In this document: piece by piece, positions 54,401 to 63,400 of the stretch | Numbering within the stretch: position 1 is the stretch's first letter | Layout: the number at the start of each line of letters is the position of its first letter | Assembly: GCA_900142905.1 (NCBI GenBank) | Contig: FSRV01000003.1 | Span: 62,001-126,000, forward strand | Reading direction: 5' to 3' | DNA from: Burkholderia sp. GAS332 | Lineage (GTDB): Bacteria; Pseudomonadota; Gammaproteobacteria; Burkholderiales; Burkholderiaceae | Length of the DNA stretch: 64,000 nucleotides | The notes under the pieces: generated by a model | Databases searched by the model: none | Told to the model about the DNA's origin: nothing | Seen by the model: only the letters and a program-made list of their open reading frames with translations | Translations under genes and position numbers: made by a program

Positions 54401-54661
54401 GCCTTCGCGTTGGGCGTGGTGCCGTTGATGATCGCCACGGGCGCCAGTGCCGAAACCCAGCACGCGATTGGCACGGGTGTGTTCGGCGGCATTGTCAGCG
54501 CGACTTTGCTGGCGGTGTTCTTCGTTCCCGTGTTCTTCGTATTCGTGATGGGCTTGCATGAGCGCTTCGACGGCTGGCGGAAGTCCGGCGGCAAGAAGCT
54601 GGGTAAGAATCTGGGCAGGAGCCGCCCCGCGCGAATCCAGGCACCGGAGAGCAAGGATTAA
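51485..54661 (+). CDS. RND multidrug efflux permease (HAE1 type)
   Basis: A 1058-residue AcrB/MexB/AdeB-like proton-driven drug exporter, full length. N-terminus MPQFFIKRPVFAWVVAIFIV; porter-domain marks YPSVAPPTVSIYANYPGA and TPQTMNDSVIGLIERELS; proton-relay Asp pair in GIIVDDAIVVVENVERLM (TM4) and the Lys in VIGLSAKNAILIVEFAKQL (TM10). It starts 21 bp after the adaptor. Probable substrates are drugs, dyes or plant aromatics; not determinable here. Confidence 0.95.
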   Translation: MPQFFIKRPVFAWVVAIFIVLLGVIAIPQLPIARYPSVAPPTVSIYANYPGATPQTMNDSVIGLIERELSSVKNLLYFESSSDTSGSAEITVTFKPGTNPELAQVDVQNRLKAIEPRLPQVVRQNGLNVESAASSFLMLVGLTSDDGRYDEIALSDYMARNIVEDLRRIEGVGRVQLFGAEAAMRIWVDPSRLIAYGLSMSDLTAAINQQNVQIAPGRVGDAPALPGQHVTIPLTVEGQLKTPEQFAAIVLRANADGSKVVLGDVARIALGAHSYGFSSRENAKTSTSAAVQLSPGGNAVRTAKAVQARLSELSKTMPAGMHYSIPFNTAPFVEISIEKVIKTLLEAMVLVFLVMYLFLQSIRYALIPAIVAPIALLGTFTVMLMTGFSINVLTMFGMVLAIGIIVDDAIVVVENVERLMATEGLPPKEATSRAMKEITGALIGVTLVLAAVFIPMAMSSGSVGVIYRQFTLSMAVAILFSAFLALSLTPALCATLLKPVDPGHHQKRGFFGWFNRKFERLTQGYESRVEALVKRSVRVMLVFVAITGVLVLGVRQLPSAFLPEEDQGYFMTMFQLPSDATTERTLDVVKRYEKHVASRPGIESNQSIMGFSYSGAGPNAALAFTMLKDWGERKGASAAQEVELAQQAMSNGTEGTVMSLLPPAIDELGTSSGFSMRLQDRANQGYAALKAAEAKLLTLAAQSKVVTGVYPDGLPPGTSVRLDIDRQKAEALGVSFSSISDTLSTAIGSLYVNDFPNAGRMQQVIIQADAPARMQIDDVLKLYVRNAAGGMVPLSEVVQPVWSETPLQLVRYLGFPSARLSGSAAPGATSGEAMAEMERLAAKLPPGFAVAWTGQSLQERQSASQAPMLMALSMLVVFLVLAALYESWSIPLSVMLVVPLGLIGAVAAVLLRGMPNDVFFKVGMITVIGLSAKNAILIVEFAKQLREQGKGLIESAVTAARLRLRPIVMTSLAFALGVVPLMIATGASAETQHAIGTGVFGGIVSATLLAVFFVPVFFVFVMGLHERFDGWRKSGGKKLGKNLGRSRPARIQAPESKD

Positions 54662-54663
54662 GC

Positions 54664-56115
54664 ATGCGATATTTTTTCATTCTTCCGTTGGTGCTTGCGC
54701 TGTCCGCGTGCTCACTGACTCCGCCACTCGTGAAGCCCGAACTTCCGGTGCCTTCACAGTTCCCGGACAACGTGCAACGCACACAAGGTCTCGCCTATGG
54801 CGCGGACCTCGACTGGCGCACGATGTTCGCCGATCCACGGTTGCAACGACTGATCCGGCTCGCGCTGGATAACAATCGCGACCTGCGGGTGGCCGCCTTG
54901 AACGTACAGGCCGTGCAAGCACAGTTTCACATCCAGCGTGCCGCGCAGCTGCCGGGCATCGATCTCAACGGCGCGATGTCGCGCGGGCGCATGGCGGCCG
55001 ATGCCATGGCCGACGGGGATACGGCCTCGGTTCGTGAGCAACACTCGGTGGCCTTTGGGCTGAGCGCATTCGAGATCGACCTGTTCGGGCGTCTGCAGGC
55101 ACAGTCCGACGCGGCGTTCGCCCGCTATCTCGCCACCGATCAGGGCCACCGCGCGGCCGAGATCGCGTTGGTTGGCGCGGTGGCCGATGCTTATTTCGCC
55201 GAGCGGCTGGCCCAGGGCCAATTACAATTGGCGCAGCAGACGTTGACGGACTGGCAGCAGTCGCTCGATCTGGCGCGACGTCTCAAACAGGCCGACCAGA
55301 ATAGCGGTCTCGACGTGGCCCAGGCCGAAGGCCAGGTGGCCACCGCCGAAGCCGATCTGCAGAGCCGCCAGCGAACGTTGGCGCAGGCGCGCAATGCGCT
55401 GGATTTGCTGGTGGGCGCGGAACTGCCTGCCGGCTTGCCCGAGCCGATGGCGTTGGACGACCGGCCGGTCGTCATGCGGCTTCCCGCCGGCTTGCCCTCG
55501 GATTTGCTGCTGCGCCGGCCGGATATTCTGCAGGCCGAGCAGAACCTCTTGGCCGCCAATGCCGATATCGGTGCGGCACGCGCGGCGTTTTTCCCGAGGC
55601 TGTCGCTGACCGCGTCGCTCGGATTCGCAAGTCCTGCGATGAGCGGCTTGTTCGATTCCGGGCGTCACGTCTGGGAATTCTCGCCGCAGATCAGCCAGCC
55701 GTTGTTCCAGGGCGGGCGCCTGCGCGCTGAGTTGCGTCTCGCGGAGTTGCGCAAGTCGGTGGCGGTTGCCGAGTACGAGCACGCCATCCAGGCGGCATTC
55801 CGGGAAGTTGCCGACGGCCTGGCCGGGCAGGCAACCTATGGCAGCCAGATCGACGCGCAAGCGCGGGTCGTCGCCAGTGCCGAACGGCGCGTGGCACTTT
55901 CCGGGCAGCGCTATCGGGCGGGGTTGGATGGCCGTCTGGAACTGCTGGATTCGCAGCGGCAGCTCTATGCCGCCCGGCAGACCCTGCTGGATCTTTACAG
56001 TCAGCAATTGAGCAATACGGTCGCGCTGTATAAAGCACTTGGGGGCGGCCTTGTTAGCGAGGCTGCGGACACACTGGCCGGTACCGCGGACCTTGACGGT
56101 AAGGTGGCTCGTTGA
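54664..56115 (+). CDS. RND outer-membrane channel lipoprotein (OprM/NodT family)
   Basis: A 483-residue outer-membrane factor with lipoprotein signal LPLVLALSAC. Repeated OEP halves are visible: RLIRLALDNNRDLRVAALNV, FEIDLFGRLQAQSDAAFARY, and DLLLRRPDILQAEQNLLAAN, DIGAARAAFFPRLSLTASLG. It starts 2 bp after the permease stop and completes a tripartite pump. Confidence 0.93.
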   Translation: MRYFFILPLVLALSACSLTPPLVKPELPVPSQFPDNVQRTQGLAYGADLDWRTMFADPRLQRLIRLALDNNRDLRVAALNVQAVQAQFHIQRAAQLPGIDLNGAMSRGRMAADAMADGDTASVREQHSVAFGLSAFEIDLFGRLQAQSDAAFARYLATDQGHRAAEIALVGAVADAYFAERLAQGQLQLAQQTLTDWQQSLDLARRLKQADQNSGLDVAQAEGQVATAEADLQSRQRTLAQARNALDLLVGAELPAGLPEPMALDDRPVVMRLPAGLPSDLLLRRPDILQAEQNLLAANADIGAARAAFFPRLSLTASLGFASPAMSGLFDSGRHVWEFSPQISQPLFQGGRLRAELRLAELRKSVAVAEYEHAIQAAFREVADGLAGQATYGSQIDAQARVVASAERRVALSGQRYRAGLDGRLELLDSQRQLYAARQTLLDLYSQQLSNTVALYKALGGGLVSEAADTLAGTADLDGKVAR

Positions 56116-56269
56116 TGGCGAGGTATGCTGGGCGCTGCCTATTGCGTTTTCGAAGGCGGGAATTCAAAGACGGAATCGAGGTTCGCGAATCCAGGGCGGA
56201 GCGCGCCCTTACGGTTTGTCCAGTTAGCATGATTTCTATTTCCAATCCGGCGAAAAGACTCGATATAAC

Positions 56270-56630
56270 GTGATTTACCGAAGCGAGAATCTTCTATCGA
56301 TGACGCTGACCACAGCGTGGAATGATCAGGATGTGGACAAGGTGTTGAGTTACTTCGATCCAGGAGCGGAGATTTCATATTCCCTATGGTCCCGAATCGC
56401 TTGGGACCAATTTTACCGGCTTGGGCGATATGCGTGCGGTCGTGAAGGCGCCTTCAACATCCCGATGGAAAGATTCATTCGGCGTCGCTGTACGTTGCGG
56501 ACAACGCCGTTGTTGCGAAATGGTGCTTCGAGAACTTCAATGGCAACGGCGGCGCAGACAAAATTCACTGCACTGACGTCCGTATCTTCAGCGGGTTGTG
56601 GGCATGTCCACGCGATATAAATCCGGTGAA
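56270..56630 (+). pseudogene. NTF2/SnoaL-like protein remnant
   Basis: Natural-looking pieces of a SnoaL-like fold lie in different frames: LTTAWNDQDVDKVLSYFD (56300s), TNFTGLGDMRAVVKA (56410s), and SLYVADNAVVAKWCFENFNG, then GADKIHCTDVRIFSG (56490-56600). In order they match a ~130-residue polyketide-cyclase-like protein broken by at least two frameshifts. Confidence 0.55.
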
Positions 56631-56741
56631 CCTTGCTGCGGCAACGTCTAGGTGCGGGTTGGTAGCGCGGGCGTTGCCGGCTGGCGGGTTTGCTCCTTCA
56701 ACGCTACGCCATCCGGTGCCGAAAACGGATAAAAGACCGTC

Positions 56742-57512
56742 ATGATCAACGATTGCCTCTATGAGGATCCAGACCTTGCTAGCTTCTACGATGTCGAAAA
56801 TGGTTGGAGCCCGGATCTAAGCTTTTGCTTCTCGCTGGCAGCAGGCTGCTCTTCGATGCTTGACCTTGGTTGCGGGACAGGCCGGCTTGCAGCGGCCATT
56901 GCAGCCGAGAGTTGCGATACTGTGTTCGGCGTCGATCCGGCGGGTGCCATGCTTGACATTGCCCGCGGCCGCCCGGGAGGTCAGTTTGTGACTTGGGTGC
57001 AGGCCGATGGTCGGAGCTTACGGTTAGGGCGCCGCTTCGACCTCATAGTGATGACTGGCCACGCCTTTCAGGTGTTTTCGACTGCGGAAGACCGGCTTGC
57101 AGTGTTGCGAACCATCGCTGCGCACTTGATGCCTGACGGCCGGTTCATTTTCGACAGCCGCAATCCCGAAGCAGCAGAGTGGCACGAGTGGACGCCAACG
57201 AAGTCAATTCGCCGCATCAACCACCCCAGCCTGGGGCCTGCACATTCCTGGAATGACGTGTCGCAGGATCCTGTGACAGGTATTGTCACTTACGGCACCT
57301 ACTATCGGATAGACGCGGACGGCCGCGAGTTGTCTTCGCGATCGCGCATCTCGTTTCCGTCGCATGCGGAACTCGATCAGTTGATGGAGTTCGCTGGGTT
57401 GTCGGTAGAAGCATGGCTGGGTGACTGGACGGGTACTTCTTGCCAGCAAGGCTCCCCCGAGTTAATTCCGCTCGGGCGACTAGGTGTGATGTATCAAGAG
57501 GCTGTTTCTTGA
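56742..57512 (+). CDS. Class I SAM-dependent methyltransferase
   Basis: A 256-residue methyltransferase: motif I SMLDLGCGTGRLAAAIAAE, acidic motif II FGVDPAGAMLDIARGR, motif post-I WVQADGRSLRLGRRFDLIVM, and GRFIFDSRNPEA. The acceptor is unknown. Isolated, between a remnant and GrpB. Confidence 0.85.
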   Translation: MINDCLYEDPDLASFYDVENGWSPDLSFCFSLAAGCSSMLDLGCGTGRLAAAIAAESCDTVFGVDPAGAMLDIARGRPGGQFVTWVQADGRSLRLGRRFDLIVMTGHAFQVFSTAEDRLAVLRTIAAHLMPDGRFIFDSRNPEAAEWHEWTPTKSIRRINHPSLGPAHSWNDVSQDPVTGIVTYGTYYRIDADGRELSSRSRISFPSHAELDQLMEFAGLSVEAWLGDWTGTSCQQGSPELIPLGRLGVMYQEAVS

Positions 57513-57853
57513 CGAACCGAACCTGAAGATCGGCGGCACGTCGCCAATCCCGCTATGTAGACAGTAGCGTTTGGTAGCAGTGCTGCCATTGCTTCCAAGG
57601 CCGGTATGCGCTGCGTATCGACTGTCCCACACGTCGCGTACTTCATGTGTACTGCGTCGAACTTTAAGAAGCGGGTTGTCAGGGTCGGATTGCCGATCGG
57701 TGGGGCGAGCAGCAGGCGTTACGAGAAACGCAAACAAAGCCCGAAGTCGGGTTGTAGTTCTCGTTCTTGACGTCATTAATTCATGAGAGGACGAAGGCAA
57801 GAAAGACGCTGCAACCGATGACGTGCTGCAACGTGTCAGGCAAAAGACGGGGA
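57513..57853. other. No recognisable gene
   Basis: One long minus-strand frame (57480-57869) crosses this stretch but has no motif or natural-looking region I can defend. No RNA or repeat seen. Confidence 0.35.
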
Positions 57854-58426
57854 CTACGTGAAACAGCAATGCTGATCAGAGTCGGGCAAATTCGGTCCGC
57901 TCTCAAACCAAGCGACTGCTTCTGCCTCAATCTTCTCGATCCATACTGCCTTGCAATCACCATAGGCATGGGAATCATCCGGATGTAGGCGCTGGCACTG
58001 CGCCTTCTCTTGGTCATAGACCGTGGCAATGTTCGGGTTCTGTCGCAGATAGTCACGAAACGCAAGGTGTCGTACGATTTCCGGCGAACCGTCCGCATAG
58101 CAATGAAGCTGAATCAGTCTGCGTCCGGTTTTCGGGTCAGACTTGGTACAGTAGCGTCGCCCAGGTAGTCCCAATTCGCCCCACCATTCGTAGCCGAGCG
58201 CTTCGATGTTTGCTCGGCTGCGATCCAGTGCCGCTAAGTCAACGACGACAGGCAGTAGGTCCAAAATCGGCTTTGCGCGGATAGCTGGAATCGCTGTTGA
58301 TCCGACATGGTGGACGACCAGCAAAGGCGGCCCTATGGCGGAAGCCAATGTTTGACTTTCAGCAAGGGCATTCTCGACCCATCGCTGATCATGTGGTCGC
58401 AGTTCAACCTTAATTGGCGGCGGCAC
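57854..58426 (-). CDS. GrpB-family protein (nucleotidyltransferase-like)
   Basis: A 190-residue GrpB/UPF0157 protein. It starts at GTG 58426, behind AAGGAGGGAGAAACAAA. Marks: LLVVHHVGSTAIPAIRAKPI (the GSTA..KPILD nucleotidyltransferase-like core), DLLPVV, LGYEWWGELGLPGRRYCTK and HLAFRDYLRQNP. GrpB proteins have the minimal nucleotidyltransferase fold; their substrate is mostly unknown. Not part of an evident operon. Confidence 0.88.
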   Translation of the reverse strand: MPPPIKVELRPHDQRWVENALAESQTLASAIGPPLLVVHHVGSTAIPAIRAKPILDLLPVVVDLAALDRSRANIEALGYEWWGELGLPGRRYCTKSDPKTGRRLIQLHCYADGSPEIVRHLAFRDYLRQNPNIATVYDQEKAQCQRLHPDDSHAYGDCKAVWIEKIEAEAVAWFESGPNLPDSDQHCCFT

Positions 58427-58479
58427 TTTGTTTCTCCCTCCTTAAACTTACCATTCACTTCTGAAAGCATAGCATCCAC

Positions 58480-58917
58480 CGTCGGCGCTGCGGTGCGACC
58501 GTGCCCCGCGTGCACTGGCCATGTGCGGCGAGACGCAATTGGGATTGCGATGTGCAGGGAACTCGAGATGAGTATCGATGCCGGTATTTCCAAGCCTCAA
58601 TCGAGGATTCCATGTCTCCTGCAGATGAGTTCGATGGTGGCTTCTTCAATGGCATTGCACTATATGGCAGACTTTACCGAAGCCATAAAACGGGTGCTTA
58701 AGGGTCTCAAGCCTACCGGAGGGCTGTTTATTCGGTCGGACATCACCTATGCACGGCGCATCCAGTCGGCTGGATAACGAGTGATGTGGACCAGACGCAG
58801 CATTGCCCGGTGGGCCATTACAGCGATGCATCGGATCGCTCCACCCACTGGTCCGTCGATGGTGTGATCAAGAACCATCAGACTGTTTCCACGTACGTGA
58901 ACACGCTACTTGATAGT
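58480..58917 (+). pseudogene. Methyltransferase remnant cut by IS66-type element
   Basis: Three consecutive pieces of a UbiE/Methyltransf_11-like enzyme appear in shifting frames: FQASIEDSMSPADEFD (58580s), SSMALHYMADFTEAIKRVLK, then GLKPTGGLFI (58640-58730), and MDQTQHCPVGHYSDASDRST, WSVDGVIKNHQTVSTYVNTL (58786-58910). The last piece ends exactly where the IS66 sequence starts. At least two frameshifts plus the insertion have killed it. Confidence 0.7.
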
Positions 58918-59244
58918 GGTTGCCGGCAGCGACATACGGCGGGGTTTGTTCGGGATCGGGTCGGCCTTCGACTGGGCGGCCAGTTGTTCGAGCTCGTGCT
59001 CAATGGCGACCAGATCGGCATCGATGGCTTCATCCAGCAGGCTCTGCTGCTCTGCGCCAAGCTTCTCGCTGCGTGCGGCGAATTTCCACCGCTTGAGCAC
59101 CGCCATCTCATGGGTGAGTTGAGCGATGCGGGCATCCTTGAAACGCAGCTCGCTGTCCCGGGCACGCACTTCCGACATCAACTCCATAGCCAGAGCCCGC
59201 AGCTGCGCGGCGTCCATGTCCTGGAGTTGGGTCGTATTGATCAT
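58918..59244 (-). pseudogene. tnpC: IS66 TnpC transposase, N-terminal fragment
   Basis: MINTTQLQDMDAAQLRALAM, then LRFKDARIAQLTHEMAVLKR and WKFAARSEKLGAEQQSLLDE give the leucine-zipper N-terminus of the IS66 transposase. It ends in a Pro/Arg stretch (KPRRMSLPATTIK) after ~110 of ~520 residues; the zinc-finger and DDE domains are gone. Confidence 0.8.
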
Positions 59245-59306
59245 GCCGGTTATTGTGCCAGCGGGCCGCCAGCGCCTGAATTGGCACGAGCACCGATTGT
59301 CCGTCG

Positions 59307-59642
59307 CTAGATCACACGGATCACGCCGTCCTCGCCGATACGTTGCCAGGGCAACCCCAGCACGAGGGCGGCGAGTTGTTCCTGCGTCATTGACTGCTGG
59401 GTGCCCAGTCCGGGCTGCGGCCACACAAAGCGGCCCCTGTTCAGGCGCCTCGCCGCGAGCCAGATACCGACGCCGTCATGGATCAACACCTTCATGCGGG
59501 TGGCGCGGCGATTGGCGAACAGGTAGGCGTGATGAGGGCGCGCGGCACCAAACACCTGCACGACCCGGGCGAGTGCAGTGTCGGTGCCTGCACGCATGTC
59601 TAGCGGATCGATCGCCAGCCACACCGCATCGATACGGATCAC
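59307..59642 (-). CDS. tnpB: IS66 TnpB accessory protein
   Basis: A 111-residue TnpB starting at about GTG 59642: IDAVWLAIDPLDMRAGTDT (for V..A..P.DMR.G.D.L), HHAYLFANRRATRMKVLIHD and GIWLAARRLNRGRFVWP. Full length and uninterrupted, although its partners are broken. Confidence 0.85.
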   Translation of the reverse strand: MIRIDAVWLAIDPLDMRAGTDTALARVVQVFGAARPHHAYLFANRRATRMKVLIHDGVGIWLAARRLNRGRFVWPQPGLGTQQSMTQEQLAALVLGLPWQRIGEDGVIRVI

Positions 59643-59986
59643 TTGAGCCAGGTGCGCAACCACGTCGCGCACTCGCTGGCCGCCTGCACCGGCCAGCTCA
59701 CCGTGATGACACTGCCGCCACGCCGTACTTCAACGCGGATATCGCCCGGCATCGACTGGGGCAACGACAGCGGCATGAAGCCGCCGGCAAGTTCCGTATG
59801 TGCGGGAACGACCTCTGCCTCGTTCACAGCGCACTCGGCCTAGCGCAGCCAGCGGTGAACGAGGTTTGCGTTGATGCCGTGTTCCAATGCCACGGCTGCG
59901 ATTGATGCACCTGGTTGGCGGCAGGCGTCGACTACCGCCGCCTTCAGTTCTGCCCCATGTGTACGACGAATTCTCTTTGCTTCCAT
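59639..59986 (-). pseudogene. tnpA: IS66 TnpA with in-frame amber stop
   Basis: The N-terminal helix-turn-helix is intact (EAKRIRRTHGAELKAAVVDA, SIAAVALEHGINANLVHRWL), then Arg is followed by TAG at 59840-59842, and the same frame continues as AECAVNEAEVVPAH to the normal end at 59639. A single nonsense change splits the gene. Confidence 0.75.
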
Positions 59987-60018
59987 AGTGTCCACCTGGC
60001 TATCCTGGTGGACACTAT
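59985..60018. repeat. 12-bp perfect inverted repeat at junction of IS66 and IS3 remnants
   Basis: ATAGTGTCCACC (59985-59996) and GGTGGACACTAT (60007-60018) surround a 10-bp centre and overlap the tnpA start codon. It may be a transposon end abutting a related end, or an operator for tnpA. Confidence 0.55.
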
Positions 60019-60041
60019 CCTCACGTGCTATACCGCTTCGT

Positions 60042-60683
60042 TCAAGATGGGTTCGCCGTGCGCTTACAATTGGTCGTCGCCTTGAACTTGCGTTTCTGCC
60101 TGCAGCGTAGTCCAAGCTTTTTGCGTAGCCTCTTTATGCTGTGAACACCGAGCCGCACGCCGTGCTCGTCAAGGTGCTTCTGCAAGCGTTCGGGCCCGAA
60201 GCTCTCACGCGCGCGCTGATGCGCCGCGAGCACTTCGGCCTCCAGTCTCGGCTCCTGCTGTGCCCGCAACGACGGCGAGCGCTTGCGCCACGCGTAATAG
60301 CCGCTCACGGAAACGCCCAGCAGCCGACACATCGGCGGCACCGGATAGTCCTGTCGCATCTGTTCAATTACGCCGTACTTCACCGCGACTCCCTCGCAAA
60401 GTACGTCGCGAATTTTTTCAATAAATCGCGCTCCATTTTAACTTCGGCCAGCTCCCCGCTTGACTCGCCCGAGTTCAGCTTCGATTTCCGTCAGCGGTTT
60501 TCGGTGCTGACCTACGCGCTCCAGCTTGCCGGCCTTCGCAGCACGCACCCAGTTTCCAACCGTCTTCATTGATATCGGCAGCCAACGCGCAGCCTTCGAT
60601 ACACCAACGCCCTCGGTCATTGCAAGCTTCATCGCCTCTTCACGGAATTCCTTGGTATAGACGGCTTTGGGGATTCGATTCAT
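60042..60683 (-). mobile_element. IS3-family element remnant (orfA frameshifted, orfB truncated)
   Basis: OrfA starts at 60683: NRIPKAVYTKEFREEAMKLA, VGVSKAARWLPISMKTVGNW, ending ELGRVKR before a frameshift near 60460. One extra G (CGGGGAG) breaks it; removing it restores ELAEVKMERDLLKKFATYFA. OrfB starts near 60383 (KYGVIEQMRQDYPVPPMCRL, SGYYAWRKRSPSLRAQ) and is cut after KRKFKATTNCK, ahead of the catalytic DDE core, where the IS66 side begins. The element is dead; it was probably interrupted or trimmed by the IS66 event. Confidence 0.8.
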
Positions 60684-60740
60684 GTATGCCTCCATTCCTC
60701 AATTTTACGGAATGTTGGCGTCCACTTTTTCCGGCCGGCC

Positions 60741-61923
60741 TCAAATGTCGCAACGATTGTTCACGAGGAAAGTCAACAACCGAGCGGCTGCGCTACACGC
60801 AGTACCTGCGCGAAGATCGTAGAACTTCGGCAAAGACTCAATCTCGAGATTCAGCGAAGCGATGAGCTTACGCACGATCTCGATCGCCGCGTCGCCCCGG
60901 CCACGCCATAGCTTGTCGCGCACGCGACTTAATAGCCGCTCGCATCGTTGCATGACCACGGGTCGTTGTAGCAGAGAAAGTGTGTACGCGCAGAGCGCCG
61001 ATCTCACAGAATGAAGTTTCATGCCGATGTGAAACCAATCGAGAATTCTCGGCGCGACGCAAGGCGCAACTGATGTTACTAACGATCGCATACCCCGAGC
61101 GCCGTCTGTGACCACGTCAACCGTAGTACTCAGAACCCAGCCACACTGATCGAGCGCGGCCGCGACCAGCACGCGTGTCAGGCTCGGGCTCTGGAGTGCA
61201 CGCGAATCGTCGAGCCGCTATCCGATAACATTCGACACGGCCGGCGATAACTTCAAACCTGCGCACATCTTCCTGCGGAACCGCGGTGATCACGGTGCCG
61301 TCTATTGCGAGGGGCAAGTGCTCGGCACCGTTGAGAGGTCGCGTTCCCGCGAACTGCCCAACGCGGAACTGGTCATTTTCAATGTGTTCACCGCAGTTGA
61401 GAGTTTCCCTGCGAACAGTGGCGTGAGACAGGGTGTGCCCGGCGAGGTCAGCGACATTGCGCGCAGCAGATCTGTACGAAACAGAGGCGCCTTGCTTCGC
61501 GTACGGGTACGCAAGTTCTGGCGTGCGCCGTCCCGGTAGCAGGCTTTCTATTGGACACTCGGAGAATCGCAAATCCGACGAGTCATCGTTTTCGTCCAAC
61601 GGTTCGGGGGTGCACAAGCAGGATATGACGCGGGGCGCCCGAACCCTGACACTACCCAGGGCGGTCGCAAAGACGCGAGGGCGCCAGTCTTTTATGCGGC
61701 GATATCATCCGCAATGTCTGCAGCATCGGCGCTGCGCGTCGTAGGCGCGGATCTGGTCCTGAACCATTGCATGTTGAAGGCTAGAAAGCAGACTTTTTCC
61801 TTCGGACATCGACAATCCAAAATCGGCGAGGGTGGCTCCTTCGAGCGGGCGCTGAAACGTAGCTAACGGCACTTTCTCATCGGTACCGTCCCGCTGGAGG
61901 TAAATCGTCCAATGAATATCCAT
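60741..61923 (-). pseudogene. ISKra4-type transposase, broken by stop and frameshift
   Basis: Starts at ATG 61923 behind GAGGTGAC: WTIYLQRDGTDEKVPLATFQ and DAQRRCCRHCG, then TGA at 61705-61707 in frame. It resumes with KDWRPR and PRVISC, YAKQGASVSYRSAARNVADL, up to a frameshift near 61170, and the last frame holds VVTDGARGMRSLVTSVAPCV and RILDWFHIGMKLHSVRSAL, the ISKra4 core. It ends against the IS3 remnant near 60741. Confidence 0.72.
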
Positions 61924-62651
61924 TTGTCACCTCGGTTCACGGGTGTCAAAAATAGCTTAACGCAAAGTGTCGCGCTCCCCCGGTTTTGTCCACACCCGTT
62001 AGTTATGCTAGCCATGTTTACAGGTCGCGCTGGCGAAAGAAAACTCGCTGCCTGCTCCCAATTAGGCTGGAAGGACGGATGTCTGGTTTTGCCGACGTGT
62101 CGTTTTAGCAACCGGCGAACGGCCGTGCGGCCGCCAATTTTGCTAGCGCGTTCAACGTGTTCTTCAATTCCGCAAATGCGGCCGTTGAGCGACGCAACAG
62201 GGTAAACTGGGGTGCACCGGCTCGAATTATCTGTACCGGACCTGCAACTCAGGCGGCCTCTTTGAGGGTAGCTGTGCTCTTACCGAATATCCCGGCGAAT
62301 TGTCCCGCTACAGGATGCAGCGAGCGCGTATGCGCTTCTCGAGTCCGGAGAGATGTCTAGAGGGCGAGTGATACTCCCTATCGACCAGGCATCATCTAGT
62401 TAAACCTCCTCGCAAGCTCTTTCCAGCTCCCGCTCTTTTTAATCGACCTGCCAGAATGATAGAGGCGAATGCGGACCAACTGCCGTCCGCATCGGTGCGT
62501 TAGCGTCCAGGGTCCGTGCCTTCCACAACTGGCGAATCGACGGACAATATGCGTGTAAAAACACGTGTTTTGGTTGACGAATTCTTTTTTGTCGGTCAAC
62601 ATTAACATCCACGTGCCGAGCCGATGTCGGCGTACTCTCGTTAGGGTAGAT
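61924..62651. other. No recognisable gene
   Basis: About 730 bp between the ISKra4 remnant and the SDR gene. The part nearest 61924 is the leader of the transposase; the remainder shows no convincing frame, repeat or RNA gene. Confidence 0.45.
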
Positions 62652-63398
62652 ATGACAAAGAAAATTCTGGTGGTGGGTGGTTGCGGTGCAGTGGGGTCTG
62701 CTGTTGTCGCAGGCATCAGAGCGCGGGGTGACGATGCTGCTGTTTTCGATCTTCCGAAATCGCTTGAGCGGTTGCGCGACGCCGACGTGCTGAACTTCCC
62801 TGTTGATGTGCGGGATCGCGCGTCTGTTCGTTCTGCATATGAGAACCTGGGAAACGCGTGGGGCCGCCTCGATGGCCTGGTCTACACGTCGGGGTTCGCG
62901 AATTCACCACCAACACCCGCAGAAAATTTGACAGATAGCGAATGGCGAGACGTGCTCGATGTGAACCTTTTCGGAGCATTTCTTGTAGCCACATGCGGCC
63001 GAGCCCTGCTCCTCGAAGGTCAGCAGTCCAGCATTGTCTTCGTTTCTTCGTCCATGGCCTTTGGGCCTGTACCCGGCTTTGCGCCGTACATCGCGTCCAA
63101 AGCCGGACTGATCGGACTGACGCGCGCACTTGCCTTGGAGTTTTCACCCAAGGTTCGTGTGAATGTGATTGCGCCGTCGGCGATGGAAACACCCTTTCTC
63201 GCCGGAGGCACCGGGAGGGTGGAGGACGAGGCAATCCCCGGCTGGTTCGACGCCACGATGATGAGTTCTCAGATTCCTCTGGGGCGGCTTGCGACGCCCC
63301 AGGATTGTGCCGGCGCAATAGATTTTCTTCTAGATGAGCGTTCATCTTTCATAACTGGCCAAGTGATTACGTTGAACGGCGGCAAGCAGATGAGGTGA
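62652..63398 (+). CDS. Short-chain dehydrogenase/reductase
   Basis: A 248-residue SDR starting at ATG 62652: Rossmann start KILVVGGCGAVGSAVVAGI (GxxGxxG-like), AVFDLPKS, cofactor-side FPVDVRDRASVRSA, active site SIVFVSSSMAFGPVPGFAPY and Tyr/Lys in YIASKAGL, C-terminal LDERSSFITGQVITLNGG. It would reduce or oxidise a carbonyl/alcohol with NAD(P). The hydrolase start follows by 2 bp, so the two are co-expressed. Confidence 0.9.
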   Translation: MTKKILVVGGCGAVGSAVVAGIRARGDDAAVFDLPKSLERLRDADVLNFPVDVRDRASVRSAYENLGNAWGRLDGLVYTSGFANSPPTPAENLTDSEWRDVLDVNLFGAFLVATCGRALLLEGQQSSIVFVSSSMAFGPVPGFAPYIASKAGLIGLTRALALEFSPKVRVNVIAPSAMETPFLAGGTGRVEDEAIPGWFDATMMSSQIPLGRLATPQDCAGAIDFLLDERSSFITGQVITLNGGKQMR

Positions 63399-63400
63399 CA

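Larger units (their letters stand above)
58918..60018 (-). mobile_element. IS66-family element, truncated
   Basis: Leftward tnpA-tnpB-tnpC order of an IS66 element is kept, but tnpC stops after ~110 residues at 58918 where host sequence resumes, and tnpA carries an in-frame stop. A 12-bp perfect inverted repeat at 59985-60018 lies at the tnpA end. The element cannot transpose by itself. Confidence 0.8.

Noticed and set aside
57480..57869. 129-codon minus-strand frame between methyltransferase and GrpB
   Set aside because: No motif, no ribosome-binding site, Ser/Thr/Arg-rich composition.
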